A DNA stretch of 64,000 bases from assembly GCF_051020975.1 (NCBI RefSeq), contig NC_135042.1, positions 10,501,888-10,565,887 on the forward strand. Direction: 5' to 3'. A program made the translations under genes and the position numbers. Positions 24,376 through 34,427 of the stretch are shown here, piece by piece. The stretch's first letter is position 1, and each line of letters opens with the position of its first letter. The stretch is from Osmia lignaria lignaria (taxonomy: Eukaryota > Arthropoda > Insecta > Hymenoptera > Megachilidae). Under the pieces are notes generated by a model that had not been told where the DNA came from, made no database searches, and was given only the letters and a program-made list of their open reading frames with translations.

Positions 24376-25330
24376 TATGTATTCTACAGGATGAAATTAT
24401 GCCAAAGGTTCGGTATCATTCGGTTCGAGTCGTTATTATCCTTGATTCGTTGAAATGAACCGCGACGAATTCGATGGAGTACAGTGCGTGTACATAGACT
24501 GACAATGAGAATGAAACGTTTCAGTAGGCCACTTTGGAATAGCTTGAAATCGGATCGAACGCGGTATTAGTTTTCACGAGGTCGTAAAAGGAAATTTACG
24601 AGCCGAAAACCATATAATGTTATTACCCGAAATGGTTATTTCTTTGGACGAAGAGATTTCAGGACATACATAAAAGGCAGGGCTACGTTATCGCGGCTCG
24701 CGTGGATTTCAAAAGGGGGCATGGAAATTTTTACGACCAACACTTTCTCCTTTTGCTTACTTCGCTGTTCTACTTGGACGAATGAATGACTACCATTCGG
24801 CCATTTATGTTTCTGAAGTTTAGGGGAGGCAATCTATAGACTGGATTAGCCGATGTGTTTACCCTGGGGAAGATGAGTTAACTCGTCGTTCGAGTGAAAC
24901 ACGTTCATTTATCCAAACTTGTGTACGACCAACGAGACAATTAGGATTGTTTAGGGTTGTTTCTGACAGTGGAAGCTCGCCCACTCGCCCCTTGTACCAC
25001 TGATTTTTATCCTTCCAATAAATATCAGGATTTATTATCTAATTCTTGCTGAAACTTGGGTGTTTAAGGGGTGAAACAGCCCCCCTTCGAGTGCAAAGAG
25101 AAGGCAAGACGAATTCGAAAAGAAATTTAAAGTTATTGGAAGAAGAATGAAAGATGCTGGGAAAAATGAAACGTTTCCTTCAATTTCCTTGCGGGGATGG
25201 ATTCTATTTTATTACAAGTAGACTGCAAAACGTTTGAATGAATAGCACGAAATGTTTTCGAAAGAGATATTTTTCTCCCAACAATAGCTTGATATTTCTC
25301 GATCGATTGTAAGAAAATCATTGGTTACAG
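24376..25330. other. Sequence upstream of the complexin start exon
   Basis: No gene or repeat was recognised in this roughly 950-base stretch. It is either the end of a 5' UTR intron, which would fit the acceptor-like TTACAG at 25330, or proximal promoter. No convincing TATA or initiator arrangement was identified. Confidence 0.45.
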
Positions 25331-25428
25331 GTCCACAGTTTTCATCCCCGTGTGATAAACAACCAGCACCAAGATGGCAGCTTTCGTGGCGAAGCAGATG
25401 GTTGGAAACAAGCTGAACGCCGTTAAAG
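25331..25428 (+). other. cpx: Complexin exon with 5' UTR and start codon
   Basis: This is the inferred exon carrying the complexin start codon. On the left, TTACAG ends at 25330 and looks like a splice acceptor, although the preceding tract is only moderately pyrimidine-rich. CACAG ending at 25338 is an alternative acceptor, and a transcription start inside the exon is also possible. On the right the exon ends AAAG at 25428 before GTAAGT, a consensus insect 5' splice site. The 5' UTR part would be about 43 bases and contains no upstream ATG. The right edge is well supported by both protein homology and splice consensus. The left edge is inference. Confidence 0.65.
25374..25428 (+). CDS. cpx: Complexin, first coding exon (partial gene)
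   Basis: The 55 bases encode MAAFVAKQMVGNKLNAVK plus the first base of the next codon, so the following intron is phase 1. The peptide matches the conserved N-terminus of insect complexin, which in fly begins MAAFIAKQMVGNQLSAVKG (recalled from family knowledge, not searched). Complexins are small cytosolic presynaptic proteins. Their central helix binds the assembled syntaxin-SNAP25-synaptobrevin bundle, and they clamp spontaneous vesicle fusion while helping calcium-triggered fusion. The N-terminal segment encoded here is the part linked to promoting fusion. The start context is AAG-ATG-G, with A at -3 and G at +4, which is favourable. The accessory helix, central helix and C-terminal membrane-binding part must lie in later exons, which I did not find in this window. 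Homology, exon end and donor site agree closely, so the call is firm despite the short length. Confidence 0.92.
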
Positions 25429-25434
25429 GTAAGT
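25429..25434 (+). promoter_or_regulatory. cpx: 5' splice donor of complexin coding intron 1
   Basis: AAAG/GTAAGT at the exon edge matches the consensus donor. It falls exactly where the conserved N-terminal complexin peptide reaches its Val-Lys and the next residue (normally Gly) would be split between exons in phase 1. Confidence 0.85.
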
Positions 25435-26214
25435 CGCATCTTCGATAAAACCAGCGAGTTTTCTTTGGAAATTTCCTTTCTTTTCGTATTTCTTTCGAAA
25501 GTCTTCGCTTCGACGATTAAGGATTATCCTCGAACGCCCGAACAAACTTGCGCTCTTCTAATCGACAGAGAACTAGAGTTCCCGGATAAAATTACAATTA
25601 CCAAAATATTCTTTTTGCAAAAAGAAAATTCTTGAGATCAGGGAAAGCAACATAATCGCCGCTAGAGAAAAAACACCGTTTCATCCTGTCTTAATACATT
25701 TTCTTCGATAAGAAACATCAGTCTTTCGCTCGGTAATTTAGCTCGCGAATTAAGATTGATCGTTCGCGCTAGCCAAGCAAAGATGGAGGGAGGGAAGGAA
25801 GAAAGCATTAGATCAAATGACGAAGCATCGTTATCCTGGCGCCAAGGCTTTGGTTCGTCGACTATGATAAAGAAAAAAAAAACACGAAAAAATTATTTAC
25901 TTTCGCCAACGCTATTGCCATGTATTTTTATCCTATCGATCCGAGTTAAAAGAATCTTTCCTTAACTCACGCTCGCCCGAGTTACCGATAATACTTGAAA
26001 TAGAATCTTCTGTAATACTGACCCTTCGATGCTGTTCACGTAACCGTGTCAACGAAATGATATAAAAAGCTTGTCACTTTTGTTATTTATGACTTTGCGT
26101 CGCGTTATATTTTCGTCACTGAGAAACATTTCGTATCTGATTTATCCTCGCCTTCCCGTCTAAGCTTTGACAGCTATTGCTTTTCGGATTATTTCGCCAG
26201 TAGTCTATACCCGT

Positions 26215-26441
26215 TATTAGATCACCTGGAATGCATATATCCGTAGGAGGCCATATCGAACGCGTATATTCTTTATTAGGCCACCTCGAACGCGTATATT
26301 CGTCATTGGGCCATATCGAACGCTTACATTAGCTACTAGCTAATACCGAACGCTTCTAGTCTAAGTAGAACGTATATATTCGTCAGTAGACGGTATCAAA
26401 CGCATATATCTGCCTGCAAGCTATACAGAAGCTGTACATTT
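26215..26441. repeat. Degenerate 30-bp minisatellite, about 8 units
   Basis: A GAACGCGTATATT-like core recurs near 26229, 26258, 26288, 26318, 26348, 26367, 26396 and 26427. Spacing is 29-30 bases except one 19-20-base step, which suggests a 10-base loss in one unit. Middle units are the most alike (GGCCATATCGAACGC), and outer units are more diverged. No role is known. Confidence 0.8.
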
Positions 26442-26955
26442 ACAAGCCTCAAAGGAGCCATAAACCTCATAGACACGGGCTCGATTCCATATACTTTCGA
26501 TCACACGATACAACATATCCCATTAAAGTTACAAGGTCTTTAACGTAAGAGAATTCCACGGTGGCGTGGGAATCGCGGCGTTGTATCGCATGGATTAAAG
26601 CGAACCCACCGAGGGCGTACAATTGATTCGGCTCGATTAGAGTATCGCCAAGGGCCATCGAATCCTCGAAAACTGAACGACACACGGTATATTCCATTGC
26701 CAGTCAATTATATCGTTCGCGGTCAACTTTGCCAACTGGTCGGTTGATAATCGGCAGCTGCAGCCGCGAATCGAATTGCTAGCAAACCAAATCGACGCGC
26801 TTAATCGAATCAACCTTCTGTTAATGATCCACACGGTAGGTAAATGTCTACAATTAGGGCCCCGACGAGAAATCAATTGAAAAGAGGTAAATTCTATGTA
26901 TTTTTGCCCCTTGAATCCGAAACTGTTGATAAAATTTCGGGGTCGCTTGTATTTT

Positions 26956-27060
26956 TTAACCCTTTCACCACTGTCGGGACATATATGTCCCAGAGCAAAT
27001 ATCAAATTACTATTGGACAAATACGTCCCAAAACCGCGTATTATTTGAGTGTTCCAGTAA
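26956..27060. mobile_element. Possible end of a piggyBac-like element nested in copy 1
   Basis: TTAA at 26956-26959 is followed by CCCTTTCACCACTGTC and a palindromic GGGACATATATGTCCC. CCC after TTAA is typical of piggyBac-type termini. The sequence replaces the expected continuation of the foldback arm. No opposite terminus was found, so extent and identity are uncertain. Confidence 0.45.
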
Positions 27061-27269
27061 TTTTGAGCTTATTCCTTGTACATATATAGGCAACTATGCA
27101 ACGCATGTTTTTTGTTGTATCAGACGTAAAATATAATGAAGATTGTTCCATTATAACATCCTTGTTATTTTACTATTAGGACACATTGTCCCAGGACATT
27201 TTCGGAATAGTAGGATTACATAATTTTTATGTAATAGTTATTCAAAAACAGACAAATTATCATTAAAAA

Positions 27270-27345
27270 AAAAAATTTTGGGAACCAAGGATTTGAACCG
27301 TCGATCTCTAGATTGCGAATTGTATGTGTGAGTTTGTCAGGAGTA
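27270..27345 (-). repeat. tRNA-like fragment inside foldback copy 1
   Basis: On the minus strand GGTTCAAATCC at 27299-27289 fits a polymerase III B box, with a T-arm-like setting and a possible acceptor tail TTGGTTCCC. A convincing A box and acceptor stem are missing. It may be a tRNA-derived SINE remnant. Confidence 0.35.
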
Positions 27346-27770
27346 ACTAACTGTAATTGTTAATATCTCTTAAACAATTAGCCGTCTGCCCACAAAACGG
27401 GGTATAGACGTGTTCAGCTTGACGAGCTCTACAAGCTGGCAAAGTTTCATTAATAAGTGAATGTAACACTTGGGTAGTTCTCCTTGTGAGTAAGGAGACC
27501 ATTGTTGATTGGTCAAGTTTTTGCCATGAGGTAAGTTATATTTTTTCTGATAACCTAACCTAACTTATGTAGGTTACTGACGCGCTTTAAAACTATCGTC
27601 TACCCCACAAAGTCATTAATTTTTGAAAATAATGATTTTATGTCAATATTTACCACAATATCTTAGTAAATACAAGCGACCCCCAAATTTTATCAACAGT
27701 TTTGGATTCGGGGGGCAAAAATACATAGAATTTACCTCTTTCCAATTGATTTCTCATTAGGGTCCTAATC

Positions 27771-30029
27771 GACTTGCTTTCTCCGATCCACTTCCGAATG
27801 AATTTGTAACTTTCATTTATAAACTCTTTGCTTTAGAATTGATCTTTTGCAATTTGAATTTCTTTGAATTAGGATAACGAGTCTCGGTGATCTCTTTTTA
27901 CTTTTCGGAAGATCTCATAGTATAGATTATGTAGCCGCGACAAATGGCAGTTCGCGAGCGGAACACTTAATCACTGTTATTCGTGTTACAATTACAAGTT
28001 GGCCGGTTGGAAGTGGGAATTGAAGAGAAGCAACCGCGGGCAGAGAGTTTCGGTCGACGCGTCACCGGCTGGCTTGTCGGCTAGCTGGCAGCGTAAACGA
28101 TGGCTCGCAATAAAACTTCTGTCATTAAGGGGAAAGTTTCAACCCCCTTGCCCCGGGAACGGGAGAAAGAGAGGGAAACGGGGTGTATGGGAGGCAAGCG
28201 TATCGCGAGGAATCCGTAATGGGAAACGGGGACCTTCGTCAAGCTACGAGCAAGCCTCGACCTCGAATCTTTCTTCGGGCCAACCTTAACTCACTTGGAC
28301 ATAATCAATCCATCCTCCACCGTCCCGGCTTTTCTATCCTCTTCCTTCTCCACCCGATCACTTCGTTTCTTCTGTCTTTTCTCGACTGGCTCGTTTGTTC
28401 TTTCGATGTCTTCCATTATGTACATTGACCGAGGAATCGTCTCGAGCTCTGACTCGATTCTTCTCTACAATCACCTTCCTTGATGTAACTTTTAAATGGC
28501 CTCGCTCGTTTTTCCTCCCTCGTCCCTTAGACTCTTCTCTGATTTGTTGGAATTCAGAGGATCGGGCCTTGGGATAACGATGTATTTTACGATAACGAGA
28601 ATAGCATATTCTGATCGATGTGATTTCGGCAAACTCGTAGCTTTTTCGAGAGCTCCATTCGATTTCGAATGTATTTCAGAAAATCAGGGGTAATAATTTC
28701 AAGACTGCGCAAACTCGTAGTTTTGGAAAGTAGATGGATCGCTGGAAAACAAGCTGCTATTGCTGTATTCACGAAAGGATAAACCGGGCGCAATCGTTCA
28801 CCGAGCAATTATCGCGAGTTGTCCATCAGGGTTGTAAAGCAGTCACGAGGGAGGAGAAGTCGGAAGTTCCGAGAGGTCCGGAAACCAGCGGTTTGCTCGA
28901 GGGTGCGACACGGGATTTTAGCGGGGAATGCGGTCAGGAAACTTTCGCGAACCTCCAAGAGTGGACGAATCGAATGGCAATTAGTTTGGGTTGACCCGAA
29001 TGAATGCTTCTCTACGGATTTCCTCTTCCCCGTAGTGTTGTCGATTTCCTTCTCTTCTATCTATCGTTATCCATATCGCGGCGTTCGCCAAAGAATTATC
29101 GAGAAAATAAAAGGGATGAAAAATCGTGATTATCTTTGCGGCAGCTTAATAAAACGTCTTTCTCCTTGATCGATCAGAGTTTCTTGAAAAGTGCATCGTC
29201 TGTTATCAAGCGAAAGAGAGATTGCTCGATAAAACGATGAATGAAGAGGACGATGCCGCGGGAAATATTGTAGATCGCATTACTATCTCGAACGGTATTT
29301 GTCACCGGCAAATCTGACGTTTCCTCAGGAAAATCTCCCTATTTCACGGCGCAGTCATAGTCTTGCTAGCTTCCAAACGGATTCGTAGCTGGAAGGAACG
29401 AAATCCTATTCGTTGCGGATTTTATTTGCCATCCAATGATACGATCCTCTGCTGGAAATCGTTGATACATATTTCAACGGTACACTTTCGTCAACCTTCC
29501 TGCTATTTAACGTCGAATTCTAAAACGAACGAACAGTATACAAATTATTATCGTTCCAGTTAAACTGGAACGTTGTTTCGACAGCCGCGAACGGGTACAC
29601 GGTCGGTGGAAGCGAGAAAGATCAGCTATAAATTCGTAGACGGGAGAGAATTATTGCGACAACCGCTCGGTAGGAGATATTGTAAATAAATAACAGGATG
29701 GTTATGGTAAAAGGGGTAGAGGTGCACGGGGGTTGGTGCGGTAATGCGCGTGAACGGCGATATTTACGGCGCCTGGCTACCAAGATAATTATCTCTCGCG
29801 TTATAAATCATGCAAATGGTATGCAAATGTCGCGGCATTGTTTCGATTCGCGGAACGGCTACGCACACCGATCGTCGTTATCGATGCTTTATTCCCGATG
29901 TCGTATGTTATCGTTCGGAAAGTCTCAGGACGCTCGTCATACAATTTAACGAAACTCTGTAATTTTTCCTGAATAATGAATCTCGGTAGCCATCAATTTC
30001 ATTTCTCTAGACTAATATAAATCGATGAC
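27771..30029. other. Intronic, nothing recognised
   Basis: Both strands carry only short frames without family features. A C/T-rich stretch lies at about 28320-28420. Confidence 0.55.
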
Positions 30030-30037
30030 CAGCATGT

Positions 30038-30507
30038 TAGTGATATGCGGCTCGAATAATATGTCGGGTTCCCGGCTATTCGGGTCGGTTCGGAAAACAT
30101 CGGGCGGGCTCGGGCGGGTGTCCGACTGTTTCGGGTCAGATCGGATAAAATCGGGTAGATTCGGACGAGCTCCCGCGAGCCGCGGGCCGAGGCCTAATTC
30201 TTATGTACTTGTTAATACTTGCAATAAGCATGTGCAAAATCTGTTTTGTGGAATTTTGGAATAAGATAATTTTTATGTTGAAAACTAATACTTGTTCATT
30301 TTATACAAAATAGTTTTTGAACATGCTTATTGCAAGCATTAACAAGTACACGAGAGTTGGGTCACGGACCGCGGTCCGCGGGAGCTCGTCCGAATCTGCC
30401 CAACTTTATCCGACCTGACCCGAAATAGTCGGACACCCGTCCGAGCCCGTCCAATTTTTTCCGAGCCCGCCCGAGCCCGTAATATCGAGGGTACCCGCGC
30501 ATCCCTA
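30038..30507. mobile_element. hAT-type foldback element with 8-bp target duplication
   Basis: CAGCATGT occurs at 30030-30037 and again at 30508-30515, directly outside the element. The left terminus is TAGTGATATGCGG and the inverted right terminus is TAGGGATGCGCGG. The arms, about 210 bases each, carry GGGCGGGCTCGG, GGGTGTCCGACT, GATTCGGACGAGCTCCCGCG and TGCAATAAGCATGT in inverted orientation. The spacer is short and AT-rich. An 8-bp duplication with TAG-type ends fits hAT. There is no transposase frame, so the element is non-autonomous. Confidence 0.85.
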
Positions 30508-30515
30508 CAGCATGT

Positions 30516-33129
30516 ATTTATAGAACAAAAAAGAAGAAAACGTAATCTGACCAACAGCGTAACGGTAACGCGTGTTAACGTTAGAGAAACAGGAATGAAA
30601 AGAAACAACGTGCTCTTACAAAATCGACCATCAAACGAAGTCGATTAGCCACGCTCTTCGACCACGAAGGAAAGCAATCGATAAACGAACCGATTGTCGC
30701 TCGTTCCAGCCAGATCCAACGTGGTTCCATCAATTACCCTCCATGGATCCGGCATCGTATCTGGGCCGAGCCCCAAAACCTGAACTATGGCGGATCCAGG
30801 CTGCGGTCAGAATTGGCCGGAGCATAGCTGCAATGCTGGTCGACCGATGTGTTCGGCGCGGTTCCGCGGGAAACCCGCTAGAATGATCCTCGTCCAATTT
30901 AAATGAACTTCCACGTGAACTCTATTTACGAGGCGAGCGGGACTCCTTTTTCCACGGAGTTTGGCGGCAAAGAACAAAAGAGCGATGAAAACAAAAGAGC
31001 ACTAGCTAGGAGCAAAGTTTCCCAAGGATTACTCCATTCGACTTTGAATTATTTCCTCCCCTTCCCCCTTCTCTTCACCGTCGCGCGGATGTTACCCCAA
31101 GAGGACGCGCTGAAAAAAATTACTCCATGCCATCGAGTTTCAACTGCTCGGATTAAATCTAGCGTTAAACACGACGATGTCTGTTATTTTTAAGACTATA
31201 AATATATCTCCGGAAACACCCTAAATTAATGAACATAGGGTGTGCTCGCATAGAGCGTGTAAACACTCGGGAAAACTAGCCGAAATTTCATGTTGGCATT
31301 TTCACCATATTTGGTAAGATACCTTCGAACGATATTTCGGATGAAATGCACACAGCAGTTAATTAACATGTTGAGTGAAAATTGGCACAGGCCGCAAGAC
31401 ATTTGAAATTTTAACTTATACCGTTAGCATGATAATTCACACGTGATCGTGTTTAAAACAGCAGTAGTTATTGGTAAATGAAATTATATATGCGTGTTGG
31501 TTGTAGGAAAATCATTGTTTGCTGAACTTACCGCAAACGTGAAAGGAACAGGGGAAACTCGGAAGCTCGAATTCAAATGGAAGAGCGAAGTTCACGCAGA
31601 GATAATCAAATATCGAGGCAGGGCTCAGCATTTAACCGGGGAATCAGCCTGTTCATCGATACCACCGCGCGACAAACAATCGTCCCAATTAATTATGCGC
31701 CTCGTGATTTATTTGAGGGCCGGTCTAGGCGTTTCAACGAGCCATGACGGCGCAGCTGTCCGTCTGTCGTTGACACGAATGCACTTTCGAAAACGATGTA
31801 TGCCCGTCTGTCCCGTTTTGCTAAATTCATCACGGAACAATGGAGAAGATAGAAGAAAGTTTTATATCTTCATGCGAGACTCTTACTTTCGTTTCCAGTG
31901 TGCTAAGAAATATCGATAGAGAATTAAAGGAGAAAAACAGGGTCCTGTTAAAAAATTTATAAAGGGTGCTACGTGTTCGAGGTAACATTAATGTTACGTG
32001 GCAGAAACGTATTAGAAAGCCTGGAAAATCAATCGGTTAATAGTATCGGCCAATGGAATTGGTTCGCAGAACATTGCGGCGTTCCGATGCTGGGAAACGG
32101 CCACGTGGGTTGTCCGTGTCCGCGAAATGTCCGTCGGCCGAGGGCAAACGTGCTTCCTGCTAACTGTTCCCAACTATCGACAGAACTTTCTACCGACCAG
32201 CCAGCGATTTAATTAAATATCGCGAAACACGCCGTTCCTATAATGCAACCATCACCTTCAGGTTTTACGGAAATTACCGTGGTATCTCTGTTTCGATCGA
32301 TTGTTCCACGAGTTTCAGAGAAAAAAAAATGAACAGCAACGAAATAGGTCTGTCAACCCGATAACAAATATCACCTACAATTTGTTGAAACAGCAGATTT
32401 TGCTCGGTTTTCACAGATTGAACGTTACGTATTCTAGATGATAATAATAATTTTTGCTCGGTTTCTGGGTCAGAATCCTAGGTACACACGAGTTGTGGAG
32501 AGTTCGCGTGACCGATCGTTTGGAACCAACATGTGGATTTTATAAACGAGAACCGCTTCGTTTCATTCTCTCTCTGTTCCGTCTTCGCGACAGCAATATC
32601 CGCAGCAGGCGTGTCGCGTTTCGGTGAAATTAAAGTTGCAAGATAAACGAGACGCATTTACGAAACGACCGAAAAATTCCCTCGCGAACCGGAAGGCTGA
32701 ACCCGCTACCTTCCAGCTGAGCTACGATATATTTTCGAGTGCCTCGTTCGTAGACAGCTTCGAAGGGTCGAAGAGATTCCGTGAAAAAGCTACCCAGCAA
32801 CCGGGTATAGGCGTTTGCTGCCAATAATGATGGTCATAGCCTGAACATTTGCAAGATACATCGGTGGATGCTCATCGTTGTGTTGGAGAATGGCCTAAAA
32901 AACCGACCCGCTGTTTCGAGGCCGAGTTTTCGCGGTTGGTCGCGCACCAACATATCGATCCTACCTCCGAGGTGGCAGGGATAAAATACAGCCACGTTGT
33001 AAGGCGTTGCATAGACTAAATATAAATAACTATAGACTTCGAACGTTTTACGCGAGCAATTACTTATTGAAGGAAAAAGTAAAGTGCCGTGCGTCGCAGA
33101 CCTTCCGGACGGATTCTTCATACCTATAC
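30516..33129. other. Intronic, nothing recognised
   Basis: No gene or repeat was identified. A relatively GC-rich block at about 30700-30890 has no open frame of note. Frames such as 31494-31919 show no family features. Confidence 0.5.
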
Positions 33130-33131
33130 TA

Positions 33132-33338
33132 CAGGGTGATTCTCTCGGCGCGCAACACAATATCCGTCCCGCACAATGGAACCCTGCGGTTTTTGCGGGT
33201 AAAGAGGCCCAGGGGCCATATCGCCGGACCCAAGACTGCTCTGTGTGTGTTTATGGCTGAGGCGAAGACAAGAAACGGAACAGCAGGGTTCCATTGTGCA
33301 GGACGGCTATTGTGTTGCGCGCCGAGAGAATCACCCTG
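33132..33338. mobile_element. CAGGGTGAT-type foldback, copy A
   Basis: CAGGGTGATTCTCTCGGCGC at 33132 and its inverse ending at 33338 open near-identical arms of about 65 bases (one or two differences), flanked by TA on each side. The 207-bp element has a spacer of about 75 bases. The close match between arms suggests a fairly young insertion. TA flanks suggest a Tc1/mariner origin; the family is not confirmed. Confidence 0.8.
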
Positions 33339-33340
33339 TA

Positions 33341-33436
33341 TATGTAGGATACAGACGGGAAAATTATGGAACCGTCCATTAGAATTCGTCAGTGGGGCTA
33401 ACGTGGACGATCCTTGCCCCAGACGCCTGAGTTCTA
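33341..33436. repeat. Partial copy related to the TGTAGG MITE
   Basis: At about 33388-33428 the GTCAGTGGGGCT, GACGATCC and TGCCCCAGAC blocks match, in order, the middle of the element at 50641-50897. It lies between two CAGGGTGAT foldbacks, so those may have landed in an older copy. Neither terminus is clear here. Confidence 0.55.
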
Positions 33437-33647
33437 CAGGGTGATCCTTTCGCAGCCGGACACAAAGGAACACTGGCGACAATGAATCCCTTGACCGCAC
33501 CATGAAGAGGTCCGGATTGTCGCGTGCCAACGGGGACCTACCCGGGCCGAGATGATTCTGTGTGTGTACGGCCCTCTTCATGGTGCGGGCAAGGGGTTCA
33601 TTGTCGCCAGTTCCTTTGTGACCGCTTGCGAGAAAGGATGGAATTAC
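33437..33647. mobile_element. CAGGGTGAT-type foldback, copy B
   Basis: The left end CAGGGTGATCCTTTCGC begins after TA. Arms of about 75 bases share ACAAAGGAAC, TGGCGACAATGAA-CCCTTG and GCACCATGAAGAGG in inverted order. The outermost bases of the right arm do not match the left end, so that terminus is worn or replaced. The arm interior is unlike copy A: only the terminal 12 or so bases are shared, so the two are related through termini. Confidence 0.7.
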
Positions 33648-33719
33648 ACCCGCGACACCTTGCGGCCATCACGGGAAAGAGACCCAGGCGCCGGGAACGC
33701 CATGCTCCGCTCATAACCC

Positions 33720-34177
33720 CCACATATGTATAGGGTTACATGCCTCGAGGTGTATATACCTTGTATTCTACTCGCGATATTTATTTATTTCAATCAGAAA
33801 ATGAAATACAAGCAAAGTTTTTCATACAATATTCGTCGTGACAAAAGTAGACTCTAGTCCTAAAATGGTTCGGAAAAATCTGACCCGGAGGGAAGTGTTG
33901 GGTATTTTATAGGATCGGAAAAATAGGAAGGTGGGAGTTATTGTGAGTCCACTGGTCGGTAAGGGATGAGGTTATGAGGTCAAGGTTTGGAGATGCCTAG
34001 GTTGGATGAATCATTAAGAATAGAAGGAAAGACTTGGGGTAGTTGTTGTTGAAGGTTGACTTATAATACAATGAGAAAGTCGGACTATCTAAGTACGATA
34101 GTGAATGATTCGGTATACAACAACCTTAAGAGGGAACAATTTCTAAGTCCCTGTTTAGCCAATTTGGCAAAATTATA
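33720..34177. other. Intronic, nothing recognised
   Basis: AT-rich spacer between the foldback cluster and the hAT element. No structure was seen. Confidence 0.5.
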
Positions 34178-34185
34178 CTTTTTAT

Positions 34186-34427
34186 CAAGGCCTGTGCCTA
34201 GGCAGACTAGGCGGCCGCCTAGGGCCTCCATAAGACGATTTTACGTCTAAGAATGCAAGAAGAGTAATGTTTACTTGAATATTAATCAGTGTAAATGCAA
34301 ATCTAAATTAGTTACACAAGGTTTAATGTTAATTTTATAAATTTTATTAGAGGTACTTTTTTTTATGTTATATTATGTGAAGGGGCCCATTTTCGGAGCT
34401 CGCCCCGAAATTTCAGGGCCGGCACTA
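34186..34427. mobile_element. hAT-type MITE with 8-bp target duplication
   Basis: CTTTTTAT is present at 34178-34185 and 34428-34435, directly flanking the element. The left terminus is CAAGGCCTGTGCCTAGG with a GGCGGCCGCC palindrome. The right terminus, inverted, is TAGTGCCGGCCCTG. The 242-bp body has no frame. The 8-bp duplication and GGCC-rich ends fit a hAT-derived element. Confidence 0.8.

Larger units (their letters stand above)
26839..27770. mobile_element. Long foldback family, copy 1 (interrupted)
   Basis: The left arm at 26839-26955 and the right arm at about 27645-27770 are inverted copies sharing GAGAAATCAATTG, AGAGGTAAATTCTATGTATT and CTGTTGATAAAATTT. The same arms occur at 48168-49015. 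Internal motifs of the family are on the right side only: TGGTCAAGTTTTTGCC, and CTAACCTAAC near 27550. The left arm breaks at TTAA (26956-26959), followed by CCCTTTCACCACTGTC and a GGGACATATATGTCCC hairpin, which looks like the end of a different TTAA-type element. Its partner end was not found. Confidence 0.75.

Noticed and set aside
25756..25965. Frame just after the complexin exon containing MEGGKEE, considered as exon 2
   Set aside because: No match to complexin beyond a few charged residues, and no acceptor in the required phase.
26215..26441. CRISPR-like array
   Set aside because: The 30-bp units are continuous degenerate tandem repeats without unique spacers, and the DNA is eukaryotic.
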